Shown here one piece after another: positions 7,666 to 15,440 of a stretch of DNA of 25,666 bases (position 1 is the first letter of the stretch; each line of letters opens with the position of its first letter). The position numbers were made by a program, and so were the translations under genes. The stretch is from an uncultured Lachnospiraceae bacterium (GTDB taxonomy: Bacteria; Bacillota; Clostridia; Lachnospirales; Lachnospiraceae), in contig CAJUHQ010000041.1 in NCBI GenBank assembly GCA_910586095.1, forward strand, positions 1-25,666. The letters run 5' to 3'. The notes below the pieces were generated by a model. That model was not told where the DNA came from, did no database searches, and saw nothing but the letters and a program-made list of their open reading frames with translations.

Positions 7666-8145
7666 CTACTCTGGATACACCAATCTATCCTCTTGAATGT
7701 TATATAACACGTTGTCAAGATACCGCTTTGCCAAATAATTAGCCATGCCAAGATTCATATCTAGATAATTGCCGCAATCCTTAGGACTTGCACCTGGAAC
7801 GGCATCTTTGTAATCACGTATAAACTCATACATTTCTACCATCAAAGGCACAATCTTCTCAGAGGTATAATCTCCTGCAAGAAGCAGATAAAATCCTGTG
7901 CGGCATCCCATTGGTCCAAAATAGATGGTCTTTTCGCCGTATTCTTTGTGATTGCGCAAAAAAGTTGCCGCAAGATGTTCTATTGTGTGCATTTCTGCCG
8001 TGTTCATAACAGGTTCTTCATTGGGTGATGTCATCCTTAAATCAAAAGTAGTGATGGTCTGATCGCCAACCTGATCTTTTCGCGAAACATAGACTCCTGG
8101 CTGAAGTTTAATATGATCGATTGTAAAACTTGCTATCTTTTCCAT
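7666..8145 (-). CDS. luxS: S-ribosylhomocysteine lyase LuxS
   Basis: LuxS splits S-ribosylhomocysteine into homocysteine and DPD, the precursor of autoinducer-2, in the activated methyl cycle. The 159-residue length is normal. Metal ligands are visible: His53 and His57 in HTIEH, and Cys124 in SPKDCGNYL. Glu56 and Cys81 (FGPMGCRTGFY) are the catalytic residues. The start at 8145 follows AAAGGAA and gives the family N-terminus; an upstream in-frame extension lacks support. A promoter lies about 60 bases upstream. It is transcribed alone toward the CRISPR locus and followed by terminators. Confidence 0.98.
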   Translation of the reverse strand: MEKIASFTIDHIKLQPGVYVSRKDQVGDQTITTFDLRMTSPNEEPVMNTAEMHTIEHLAATFLRNHKEYGEKTIYFGPMGCRTGFYLLLAGDYTSEKIVPLMVEMYEFIRDYKDAVPGASPKDCGNYLDMNLGMANYLAKRYLDNVLYNIQEDRLVYPE

Positions 8146-8202
8146 GTATAATAATTCCTTTCTATTTATAGAGTATGGTGCATTAATTTGTTTCTTGGTA
8201 TT

Positions 8203-8231
8203 ATTATATGTGATTACAACAGGGTTATCAA
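8203..8231 (-). promoter_or_regulatory. luxS promoter (sigma-A type)
   Basis: On the minus strand TTGATA is followed by a 17-base spacer and a consensus TATAAT. The start point would leave a leader of about 50 bases before the luxS ATG. Confidence 0.75.
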
Positions 8232-8570
8232 GCAAGAGTTTGCGCATTTATTTTGTTGAACCATTCGCACTTTGGGTTGATTTTAGAACTATTATTCATA
8301 AACTGTACTGGATTTTCATTGTATTGTATCCCATCATTCTGATAACTACAAAAAATGCATAAATCTCACATTGCATTGTAAAAACTTATGCGTACAGAAA
8401 TCAAAAAAGAAAATAAAATTTTTCCAAAAAAATGAACCAACACAAAATGGATCTGCTCTTATAAATAGATGCATCACAAATTGCTATAAGAAATGACAAA
8501 CAAAATTATCATTTTCTATAGTCCTTCGGAGGATTTACCAAAACAAAAATCAAAATGAAAGGTCGATACA
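8232..8570. other. AT-rich divergent intergenic region
   Basis: This gap lies between the divergent luxS promoter and the sigma factor gene. It should hold the sigma factor promoter, but I see no convincing match to sigma-A or to an ECF promoter (GGAAC/CGTC type). The only clear signal is the ribosome binding site GAAAGG before the ATG at 8571. No coding sequence or strong repeat is visible. Confidence 0.6.
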
Positions 8571-9113
8571 ATGATAGACATGGACGAAGAAACTCTAATT
8601 GCGCAAATGAAATGTGGCAATCAGCACGCGTTTGCACAGATTTATGACAAGTACAAGGCTTCTGTATATCGTACTGCTTGTCTAATCAGTGGGAATCCTA
8701 CTGATGGTGAGGATATTATGCAGGAAACTTTTATCAAAGTATTTGTCCATTGTAAGGAGCTTCGCTCTAATCATCTGTTTCACTATTGGCTTTTTAAAAT
8801 TTTAAACAGGACTGCATGGCAGCTTTTACATGACAAAAAGACAGAATTTCCTGATGAATCGGTATCAGACAAAGCCGATATTGGTTCAGAATTTCTCACA
8901 GAAGACACTTTGCTCCAAAAAGAACAACACAATGAATTGTATCAAGCAGTAATGCAACTTGACTACAAGCTTAGAATTGTTGTGGTACTCTATTATTATA
9001 ATGAAATTTCAACAAAGCAAATTGCCAGCATTGTGGGATGTCATGAAGGCACTATCAAATCCAGACTGTTTACAGCCAGAAAAAGGCTAAAGCAACTACT
9101 TTCAAAAGTTTGA
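8571..9113 (+). CDS. ECF-type RNA polymerase sigma factor
   Basis: This 180-residue protein has the two-domain layout of group 4 sigma factors. Region 2 covers about residues 5-85, with AFAQIYDKYKASVYRTA and DGEDIMQETFIKVF. Region 4 covers about residues 120-178, with STKQIASIVGCHEGTIKSRLFTARKRLK as its helix-turn-helix. The acidic linker between them is typical. It would direct RNA polymerase to a small regulon, often including its own operon. GAAAGG precedes the start. The next gene on the same strand encodes a one-pass membrane protein, the usual arrangement for a sigma/anti-sigma pair. The subgroup and the inducing signal cannot be read from the sequence. Confidence 0.95.
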   Translation: MIDMDEETLIAQMKCGNQHAFAQIYDKYKASVYRTACLISGNPTDGEDIMQETFIKVFVHCKELRSNHLFHYWLFKILNRTAWQLLHDKKTEFPDESVSDKADIGSEFLTEDTLLQKEQHNELYQAVMQLDYKLRIVVVLYYYNEISTKQIASIVGCHEGTIKSRLFTARKRLKQLLSKV

Positions 9114-9139
9114 ACCTGTTCTGAAAGGCTGAGTATAAT
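9110..9139 (+). promoter_or_regulatory. candidate promoter between the sigma and anti-sigma genes
   Basis: TTGAAC overlaps the sigma factor stop codon and is followed after 18 bases by TATAAT. That -10 lies within the first copy of a 30-base direct repeat; the second copy also contains TATAAT (9225-9230) but without a recognisable -35. It could uncouple expression of the downstream gene from the sigma factor. Confidence 0.4.
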
Positions 9140-9247
9140 GCGAGTTTTCTATGAAAGTAAAGGGAAAGTAAAGGACAACTTTCATAGTATGGATGGCCAT
9201 GCGGCCCGCCAAACGCAGGCTGAGTATAATGCGAGTTTTCTATGAAA
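9127..9247. repeat. 30-base direct repeat pair with inverted repeat
   Basis: An exact 30-base sequence occurs at 9127-9156 and 9218-9247. The end of the first copy (CTATGAAAGT, 9149-9158) forms a 10-bp perfect inverted repeat with ACTTTCATAG (9178-9187). Between the copies is GGCCATGCGGCC (9195-9206), which starts a segment repeated in diverged form at 14026-14060. The set fills most of the 224-base gap between the sigma factor and its partner gene. Confidence 0.85.
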
Positions 9248-9337
9248 TATTGATTGGTGCACAAGGAGACTAAGATTGAACATACAATGCTTCAATCTAT
9301 CAACTTCTAAAGAACAGTCGTAGCATGGAGGATAACT

Positions 9338-10114
9338 ATGAAAAAGGACGAATTCGACAACACAATCAAAAAATGCCTGCAAGAACAGGTAGAACATTAT
9401 AGGGTATCCCCACAGATGGACGCCCGTTTTCAGAGCACATTTGACAAACTGTGTCAAAAAGAAATGGAGGAACAATCTATGAAACATTTTCCTATAAAAA
9501 AAGCAATCATTGTAGCAGCCGCAGCCGTGATGGTGCTAGGCTCCATCACTACCATTGCAGCAGGTGGAATCAAGGCAATTAAGTCTTCTTCAAGCGCGCA
9601 TCCTAACTATACTAACTATGCAGATCTATCCACTGCAGAAAAACAAGCAAATGTTATCACAAACGCTCCAAAAGCTTTTTCTAACGGCTATACCTTTTCT
9701 AGTATCACTGTCGTCGATCAAAGCTATATGGCAGAAGATGAAACTACTACTGATACCTTTACATCCCTTTCTATCGATTATACGAAGGCTTCTGATAGTA
9801 TTTTCTATAAAGTACAACCAAGACCTATTATAGACTCTCTCACATCTACAACATCATGCGACAAAGATGGTATTGTATACTACTATACAACTCTACAAAA
9901 CAAATTTGTTCCTGCTGATTATAAACCTACTGCAGAAGAACAAGCTCAGGTGGATGCAGGCACTCTAAACATTGGATATGGAACAGACACAATTGAGTAC
10001 TCTGAGAGTAAACAAGTGTGGTGGGAAACAAACGGACAGCAACATTCTCTCTTTTGTATGGATAACACCATATCAATCGAAGAATTGCTAGAGATGGCTT
10101 ATGAACTAAACTAA
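9338..10114 (+). CDS. single-pass membrane protein, probable anti-sigma factor
   Basis: This 258-residue protein has a hydrophilic N-terminal region of about 55 residues, one membrane helix (about 56-75, IIVAAAAVMVLGSITTIAAG), and an extracytoplasmic domain of about 180 residues rich in Ser, Thr and Tyr. The layout and its place after an ECF sigma gene suggest an anti-sigma factor whose N-terminus holds the sigma factor at the membrane. No His-x3-Cys-x2-Cys zinc motif of the ZAS family is present, and I recognise no named domain outside. GGAGG precedes the start. The function rests mainly on gene order. Confidence 0.65.
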   Translation: MKKDEFDNTIKKCLQEQVEHYRVSPQMDARFQSTFDKLCQKEMEEQSMKHFPIKKAIIVAAAAVMVLGSITTIAAGGIKAIKSSSSAHPNYTNYADLSTAEKQANVITNAPKAFSNGYTFSSITVVDQSYMAEDETTTDTFTSLSIDYTKASDSIFYKVQPRPIIDSLTSTTSCDKDGIVYYYTTLQNKFVPADYKPTAEEQAQVDAGTLNIGYGTDTIEYSESKQVWWETNGQQHSLFCMDNTISIEELLEMAYELN

Positions 10115-10161
10115 TATTTCATCTATATAGAACTTTTAACAGTTCACTACTATTCATTTAT

Positions 10162-10202
10162 CAGTCATCAAGGACATTCTGATATTCCTTGATGACTGTT
10201 TT
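10162..10202 (+). terminator. intrinsic terminator of the sigma/anti-sigma genes
   Basis: A perfect 13-bp stem (10162-10174 with 10186-10198) with an 11-base loop is followed by TTTT, 48 bases after the stop codon. It separates this transcript from the converging genes on the minus strand. Confidence 0.85.
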
Positions 10203-10284
10203 ATATATTTCAAAAAAGGATGTCTCTAAAACGACACACAAACATCAAAGGAGAAAATGGTGTTTTCACAATGACTGATATGCT

Positions 10285-11112
10285 TTAAAATGTTCCTCCC
10301 CCGCCACCATGTCTTGTACCAGAAGAGGATACATGTGTACGCGAACCACCACTCTTGTTTGAAGTGTTATTTTCTGCCTTTTTTCTGCGATCTACATGTC
10401 TATAAAGAAATAGGTCTGTCTTTTTTGTTAGTTGCACACTGCCCTGCCTAATATAGTTGTCTGCTGCTGGCTGGCTATGCACTGTTTTAAGTTGTTCTTT
10501 CATAATTTTTGTCGCAATCAGTGCTATGATAAATGCTATTCCAAATGCCATGATGAGATTTATGCCAAACGCAAAATCTTCTCGTGGAAGATTATCAATA
10601 TCATATGGTTTGCCCGTCCTTGCCTGTGTTATGAAATTATCACACAAATCTGCAAAGTTCATAAATGCCAAGTGATAATCACCTGATTTTAAATCCGCCA
10701 CCAGTAGTTCAGCCATATATTCGCGCCCTGCATCTGTGACTGCTGTTATACCATAACCTGTTGTCGATATGTACCAATTTCTTTCCTCAATACTGATGAG
10801 AAAAAGTATCCCGTCCCGCTTGTTTCCAAAACCATAGCCATTATCATCATAAAAATCATCAGCGTATACCATAGCACTCTCCCCTTCTAGGGAATCGACC
10901 GTAACTACTACAATATCGACTTGCTGTCTTTCACTGATCTCATCCAATCGATCTAACAATTCTAACTCTTCACTGTCTGAAAGTAAATCAGCCCTATCTA
11001 CAAGCCTAGATATGTCCTGCGCTGCCAATACATACACAGCCCCATTTGCAGACACGAACAATATAGTCAAACACAGTGCAAACAATACCATTCCTTTCTT
11101 CAATCTCTTCAT
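10285..11112 (-). CDS. TPM-domain membrane protein (YdjH/YgcG-like)
   Basis: This 275-residue protein begins with a signal sequence (KGMVLFALCLTILFVSANGAVYVLA). A TPM domain follows (about residues 32-160), with DRADLLSDSEELELLDRLDEIS, DGILFLISIEERNWYISTTGYG and DAGREYMAELL. Next come a membrane helix (about 180-202), a basic cytoplasmic tail and the Gly-rich ending GGGGGTF typical of the family. TPM domains are extracytoplasmic and linked to membrane-protein quality control or stress; their chemistry is unsettled. The start at 11112 follows AAGGAGG, which overlaps the stop of the upstream zinc-ribbon gene, so the two are co-transcribed. Confidence 0.85.
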   Translation of the reverse strand: MKRLKKGMVLFALCLTILFVSANGAVYVLAAQDISRLVDRADLLSDSEELELLDRLDEISERQQVDIVVVTVDSLEGESAMVYADDFYDDNGYGFGNKRDGILFLISIEERNWYISTTGYGITAVTDAGREYMAELLVADLKSGDYHLAFMNFADLCDNFITQARTGKPYDIDNLPREDFAFGINLIMAFGIAFIIALIATKIMKEQLKTVHSQPAADNYIRQGSVQLTKKTDLFLYRHVDRRKKAENNTSNKSGGSRTHVSSSGTRHGGGGGTF

Positions 11113-11125
11113 AATTCTCACCTCC

Positions 11126-12208
11126 TTACATCCCCAACATGTAGGAAATGGCAAACAATACCATCCCTATGACTCCTGTCAATCCAAACAGCCATTTGTT
11201 GTATGCTGCCTTATCCAACGGCAAATCTCCCACCATCTTACCAGTTTGCCCATTCATGACAAAGAGATAATTCTTATTTTTCCATGTAGTACTCAAAAGC
11301 CATACTGGCAAAAGCGCATATACAACTCTGCCATTGTGCAACTGAATGTTGCTCGTCTCCTTTCTGACTGTCGTATATCCTTGGACTGTATTGTAAAATA
11401 TATCCTCTGCACTTTTCCTGATCCGCTCATTGGCACGCTCTACACTCTGTCCTGCATCCACATCATATTTATTTGCTAGATATCCCGCTAAATATGCAGT
11501 CTGAAAATCCACTGCTTCCGAAAAATTAAATGGCTCAATGGATTCCATTAATTCGTTTGGTATCTTGATAGAACCATCAACAGGAACTTTCTCGAAGTCA
11601 ATCATTCCACTCCGACTTACTGCATAAAATGTTGTCTCCATATAATTATATTTGCTATCACTCCACGAACGAACTTTAGTCGCTTTATAGCGCACATTGA
11701 CATCCGCCCCCGTATCAAACAACCAGAACGGAACATACACCCCTTTCACTTCATCAATATGATTCTGATCCTTAAACACTTTTGGAAGCAGACGCTTTCC
11801 TTCGTAATGTCTCTTAAGAGCTGCCTTGGCATCTTTTTTGCTCACTTTAAACGGAATCACATAACTAGGCTTCAATGTACCTGACAATCGCCCCATCATC
11901 ACTACTGGATTTCCACAAAACGGGCAGGATGTAGCTGCTGTATTCTCATCACACGCAATCTCACCCCCACAAGAATGACAAATGTAAGCATTTAACTGCC
12001 CCTCCTCATTGTCTTGCCATTCCTCCCTCGCGCTCATGTCCCATCTCATATCATCTGCCTGTTCATTTCTCAGCTCATTGTCATAATTTGCAAGAGTCTC
12101 CATCTCAAATTCTGTGTCACAGTAAGGACATTTCATTTTTTGTATCGTGCTGTCAAAGACAATGGAGCCACCACAGCACGGACATTTGTATTCTTGTATT
12201 GCCGCCAT
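11126..12208 (-). CDS. zinc-ribbon membrane protein (YdjG-like)
   Basis: This 360-residue protein has two N-terminal zinc ribbons: CPCCGG with CPYC (Cys9/12 and Cys27/30), and CHSCGG with CPFC around residues 75-100. A long soluble domain follows, with KGVYVPFWLFDTGADVNVRY, YALLPVWLLSTTWKNK and FVMNGQTGKMVGDLP, then a C-terminal membrane helix (about 335-358). This matches the TFIIB-type zinc-ribbon proteins found beside SPFH and TPM genes, such as Bacillus YdjG. AGGAGG supports the ATG at 12208; a TTG one codon earlier is less likely. A 222-base gap with an inverted repeat separates it from the SPFH gene. Confidence 0.82.
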   Translation of the reverse strand: MAAIQEYKCPCCGGSIVFDSTIQKMKCPYCDTEFEMETLANYDNELRNEQADDMRWDMSAREEWQDNEEGQLNAYICHSCGGEIACDENTAATSCPFCGNPVVMMGRLSGTLKPSYVIPFKVSKKDAKAALKRHYEGKRLLPKVFKDQNHIDEVKGVYVPFWLFDTGADVNVRYKATKVRSWSDSKYNYMETTFYAVSRSGMIDFEKVPVDGSIKIPNELMESIEPFNFSEAVDFQTAYLAGYLANKYDVDAGQSVERANERIRKSAEDIFYNTVQGYTTVRKETSNIQLHNGRVVYALLPVWLLSTTWKNKNYLFVMNGQTGKMVGDLPLDKAAYNKWLFGLTGVIGMVLFAISYMLGM

Positions 12209-12247
12209 CAAACTCCTCCTCTACTCTCTCAAAAGCTTTTTACAGTT

Positions 12248-12281
12248 AAATGCCGCTTTATTATACTATAAAGCGGCATTT
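12248..12281. repeat. perfect 13-bp inverted repeat between the SPFH and zinc-ribbon genes
   Basis: AAATGCCGCTTTA (12248-12260) and its exact complement (12269-12281) flank an 8-base loop. No clear T-run follows on either strand, so it fits an mRNA processing or attenuation structure better than a standard terminator. The rest of 12209-12430 shows no gene. Confidence 0.7.
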
Positions 12282-12430
12282 GAATCATATGAATTCGTTA
12301 CTCCCTCATACCACACTATTTTTATCAGTAACGATCCTAAACAGACTAATCAACTAGACAAAAACTAGATAATGCCTGCCTACTCTTTCTTACTATAAAT
12401 CATGTATGTTTCGTTCTTCAAGAAATAGTA

Positions 12431-13762
12431 CTACTTCCTGTCATTCTCATCAAAAATATCCCCGCACTCTGGGCAGAATTTGGGCGGATGCGCAGGATCT
12501 TCTGGCTCCCATCCGCATTTATCACACCGATAAAGTGGTACTCCTGCCGGCTTTTTTGAACCACATTCTGAACAGAATTTTCCCTTGTTAGAAGCCCCAC
12601 AAGAACAGATCCACTCATTTGTAGGTTTTGCCGATCCACATTCTGGACAAAACTTACCTGTTGCCTCCGTTCCACAAGAACATTTCCAGACACCTGTCTG
12701 CGTTGGTTGTGGCGCTTGAGATTGCGGTTGCATTTGCTGTTGTTGTGCGGCCTGCTGCTGTCCCATCGCAAATAGATTCTGTGGATTCATACCTGTGGTA
12801 TTCATAGCCATTCCCATACCCATAAAGCCTGTCATCGCTCCTGAGGAGTTGTTTGCTGCTGTCCTCATAGCATCCGCTTGAGCACCTACCAAGGTAGCTC
12901 CTGCCATATTGGGATTCTGCAAAACTGCGGTGCGCTGAAGCTGCTTAATCATATCTGCATCTTCCTGTGGCAAAGTAACAGAACCAAGTGCAATACTAAC
13001 TACCTTCAATCCACGCAACTGGCCCCACTTTGCCGAAAGCGCACTATTCATTGCGTCCTCCAACTCTGTATTATGGGCAACAATCTGATTTGGGCGCAAC
13101 TCCAGCTCTGAGAGTCTTCCAAACGCTGGTTGAAGTGCACTGATAAACTCCGTTTTCAATTGTCTGTCCAATTCGCTACGTTCATAATCCCGCTCCACAT
13201 TGCCACAAACATTCGTATAAAACAGCAATGGATCAGTAATTTTATAAGAATATACACCCGAGCAGCGAACAGAAACATCCACATCTAGACCGATCTTAGA
13301 ATCCACCACACGAAACGGAATCGGGTTTGGCGTTCCAAACTTATTGTCCACCAATTCTTTTGTGTTAAAGTAGTAGACTCTTTGATCCTTGCCCGTATCA
13401 CCACCATATGTAAAGCGCCTACCAATTGTTTTGAAGGTTTCTTTAATGCTTTCACCAAGACTTCCTGCAAAAATACTTGGCTCTGTAGAGGTGTCATACT
13501 TGAATTCGCCAGGCTCTGCACACACTTCCACAATTTTCCCTTGCTCTACAATAATCATGCACTGTCCATCTGCCACAGCAATCACACTGCCATTAGAAAT
13601 AATATTATCATTTCCCTTTGTGTTGGAGGACCGAGAACTTGTGCGTTTCCTACCCTTTGTGACCATAATATCGCTGCTCATCGCTTCACAGTAAAAAAAC
13701 TCCTTCCACTGATCTGCAAATGTTCCTCCCAATGCGCTCATTCCGGCCTTAATCAGCCCCAT
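12431..13762 (-). CDS. SPFH/band-7 protein with C-terminal zinc ribbons (YdjI-like)
   Basis: This 443-residue protein has an SPFH core over about residues 25-300, starting MGLIKAGMSALGGTFADQW. A Gln/Met-rich linker (MGQQQAAQQQQMQPQ) follows. Three zinc ribbons end the protein, with CSCG/CPECG, CSCG/CSECG and CDKCG/CPECG pairs. This matches the family annotated as YdjI or virion-core-like SPFH proteins. In Bacillus subtilis YdjI recruits PspA to the membrane within ydjFGHI; here the zinc-ribbon and TPM partners follow, but no pspA lies nearby. The start at 13762 follows AAAGGAG and gives the usual MGLI beginning. Confidence 0.9.
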   Translation of the reverse strand: MGLIKAGMSALGGTFADQWKEFFYCEAMSSDIMVTKGRKRTSSRSSNTKGNDNIISNGSVIAVADGQCMIIVEQGKIVEVCAEPGEFKYDTSTEPSIFAGSLGESIKETFKTIGRRFTYGGDTGKDQRVYYFNTKELVDNKFGTPNPIPFRVVDSKIGLDVDVSVRCSGVYSYKITDPLLFYTNVCGNVERDYERSELDRQLKTEFISALQPAFGRLSELELRPNQIVAHNTELEDAMNSALSAKWGQLRGLKVVSIALGSVTLPQEDADMIKQLQRTAVLQNPNMAGATLVGAQADAMRTAANNSSGAMTGFMGMGMAMNTTGMNPQNLFAMGQQQAAQQQQMQPQSQAPQPTQTGVWKCSCGTEATGKFCPECGSAKPTNEWICSCGASNKGKFCSECGSKKPAGVPLYRCDKCGWEPEDPAHPPKFCPECGDIFDENDRK

Positions 13763-14117
13763 AATGAAAACTCCTTTCAATTTGAAATTGTGGTACAATC
13801 TCTCAACAATGTATCACTGATACTCTATCCAATTAAAATTCAAACGGATAAACTTCTCACTAATAGTACAATTATACAAAATAACTTCTCTGTGAATTCG
13901 ATTCTTAAAGAGATAAAATATCAATTATAGTATAACATATTCATTTATAAAAAAAAGAGTTTATGACACAAATCGACATAAAATTACATTCATCAACTAC
14001 TACTCCAATCAATATCACACAAAACGGCCATACGGCCTGTCAAACAGCAGATTGAATATACTTTTAGAAATATATGTATCATCATACTTCTCTGTGACAA
14101 AACTGTAAAAACCACTA
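13763..14117. other. intergenic region with dispersed repeat copy
   Basis: The 355 bases between endonuclease V and the SPFH gene contain no supported coding sequence. Near 13924-13935 the minus strand reads TATACTATAAT, a possible -10 for the SPFH gene, without a good -35. At 14026-14060 is a segment that aligns with 9195-9228 with several substitutions and one inserted base, so the two are copies of a dispersed element. Confidence 0.6.
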
Positions 14118-14840
14118 TTATGGAGCTTCGCACTTTTGATATTGTCTTCTCATTTCATGGGTCATCAAGTCCGCATATCGTGTTGGAATCGGAATATGGC
14201 TATCTTTTTCCACTAGATTTTTTACAATCTCTGTCGCGGTATTCAAATCAATTTGGTGCCCTATAGATAAAAAAATAGGCTTGACATTCTTGTGCGTGCG
14301 CAACACCCTTCCATACACTTTGTCTCCAATCATAAGATCACTATATGAAAACGCTTCGTTGTCTGGTTCTGTATACACTATATTTTCTATTTTAAAATAC
14401 GATTTTGCCACTCCAATACTGGGTCTGTCTAACATAATTCCAGCATGTGTCGCAAGTCCCATATGTCGCGGATGAAGATATCCATTTCCATCAAACACAT
14501 ACAAATCGATCGTGTGTTCTAATAGTTTTACTGTTTCTAGTACCAATTCAATTTCACGAAATGCGAGGCAACCTGGAATATAGGGGACTACAATCTGTCC
14601 CTTACAATATTTCTTTTCAACCATTTCTTTTGTATGATAATCTAACACCACAATACAACATACTGCATACTCCACCTCTTCCGAACTCAGTCCATTTTGG
14701 TGCGATTCTTCCTTTGTCTCTTTCCAATATGCCAAATCTACACCTGCAATATATTGTAACTGTCCTATATCCACTCGATTCTCCAACTGAATTTTTGACA
14801 ACATCCTGTTTTGTTCTTCGATAAATTGATTCTCCATCAT
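14118..14840 (-). CDS. nfi: endonuclease V (deoxyinosine 3' endonuclease)
   Basis: Endonuclease V nicks DNA one base 3' of deoxyinosine, starting repair of deaminated adenine. The residues expected from the characterised family are all visible: Asp35 (IAGVDLAY), Tyr87 (PYIPGCLAFRE), Glu96 and Asp117 (YVFDGNGYLHPRHMGLA). Length is 240 residues from the chosen start, close to normal. The start at 14840 (or an adjacent ATG at 14837) follows GAGGGGAA. A longer in-frame reading would run into the upstream gene and adds non-family sequence. The gene lies 13 bases after an unrecognised gene and is probably co-transcribed with it. Confidence 0.95.
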   Translation of the reverse strand: MMENQFIEEQNRMLSKIQLENRVDIGQLQYIAGVDLAYWKETKEESHQNGLSSEEVEYAVCCIVVLDYHTKEMVEKKYCKGQIVVPYIPGCLAFREIELVLETVKLLEHTIDLYVFDGNGYLHPRHMGLATHAGIMLDRPSIGVAKSYFKIENIVYTEPDNEAFSYSDLMIGDKVYGRVLRTHKNVKPIFLSIGHQIDLNTATEIVKNLVEKDSHIPIPTRYADLMTHEMRRQYQKCEAP

Positions 14841-14853
14841 ACAAATTTCCCCT

Positions 14854-15285
14854 CTACTTCTTAAAAATACCGCGCTTCCATTTCTTTTCAAATTTATATA
14901 CATATGTCTTCTGGTAGCGTTTGAAGTCTTTGTTGTTGCCCCGCATTGCAATATCTGGAAATACATGCATAAGGTCAGCAAGGTCATACGCAAGATCATA
15001 TTCTCCTACTTCTAAACTATTTTTCATCGCATGTAATCCTGCACAAATAAATGAATCTGTCTGCGGCAATACTTCTTTGCATGGCTTTTTTATAGCTTGA
15101 TCTGTGTCACAGTACAATTGATCGCCCCACCATTTTGGCATAAGTTCTGCTATCTGTTCCCACAATATATTCTTACATGAAAATCCTGTTAATAAAAGTA
15201 TCAGGATTTCATGATTTCTTTCATTTCTAATATCAAATCGCATCCATATCATAAGCCATTGCAAATTATGTAAAAAAATTTCCAT
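14854..15285 (-). CDS. conserved-looking protein of unknown function upstream of nfi
   Basis: This 143-residue protein has no domain that I recognise. It is predicted soluble and mostly helical, with many Trp, Asp and Lys residues (QLYCDTDQAIKKPCKEVL, HAMKNSLEVGEYDLAYDLADLMHVFPDI) and a basic tail (FEKKWKRGIFKK). GAGGGA lies just upstream of the ATG. Tight spacing to endonuclease V (13 bases) argues that it is a real gene in the same transcript. No link to DNA repair can be claimed from its sequence. Confidence 0.7.
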   Translation of the reverse strand: MEIFLHNLQWLMIWMRFDIRNERNHEILILLLTGFSCKNILWEQIAELMPKWWGDQLYCDTDQAIKKPCKEVLPQTDSFICAGLHAMKNSLEVGEYDLAYDLADLMHVFPDIAMRGNNKDFKRYQKTYVYKFEKKWKRGIFKK

Positions 15286-15298
15286 ACTAATCCCTCAT

Positions 15299-15313
15299 GC
15301 CGCCTTTGGCGGC
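15299..15313. other. hairpin in the leader of the gene upstream of nfi
   Basis: GCCGCC and GGCGGC pair perfectly around TTT, 14 bases upstream of the ATG at 15285. No T-run follows on the minus strand, so a leader or stability role is more likely than termination. Confidence 0.5.
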
Positions 15314-15362
15314 TCATTTTCTTTATACAAAGTTGTACATTCTTCTCTTTAAAACCATGTTC

Positions 15363-15400
15363 AAAAAACTCCGGCGGCGCCTTACAAGCGCGACCGGAGT
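15363..15400 (-). terminator. intrinsic terminator downstream of pgi and its repeat array
   Basis: Outer arms ACTCCGG and CCGGAGT plus inner arms GCGC/GCGC form a GC-rich hairpin (15368-15400), followed on the minus strand by six T (15363-15368). Placed here, the pgi transcript would include the whole tandem array at 15441-15769 before stopping. Confidence 0.85.
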
Positions 15401-15440
15401 CTCATTATAGTGCCCACTTATTCATACTTAAGCCTTTGCC

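Noticed and set aside
8146..8202. S-adenosyl-homocysteine or SAM riboswitch in the luxS leader
   Set aside because: The leader is only about 50 bases and shows no strong stem or conserved core.
8400..8570. ECF-type autoregulated promoter upstream of the sigma gene
   Set aside because: No GGAAC-like -35 with a CGTC-like -10 at 16-17 bases could be found; TGACAA with TATAGT is too weak to call.
14841..14999. N-terminal extension of endonuclease V to position 14999
   Set aside because: It overlaps the upstream gene, is unlike the family N-terminus, and the start at 14840 has a good ribosome binding site.
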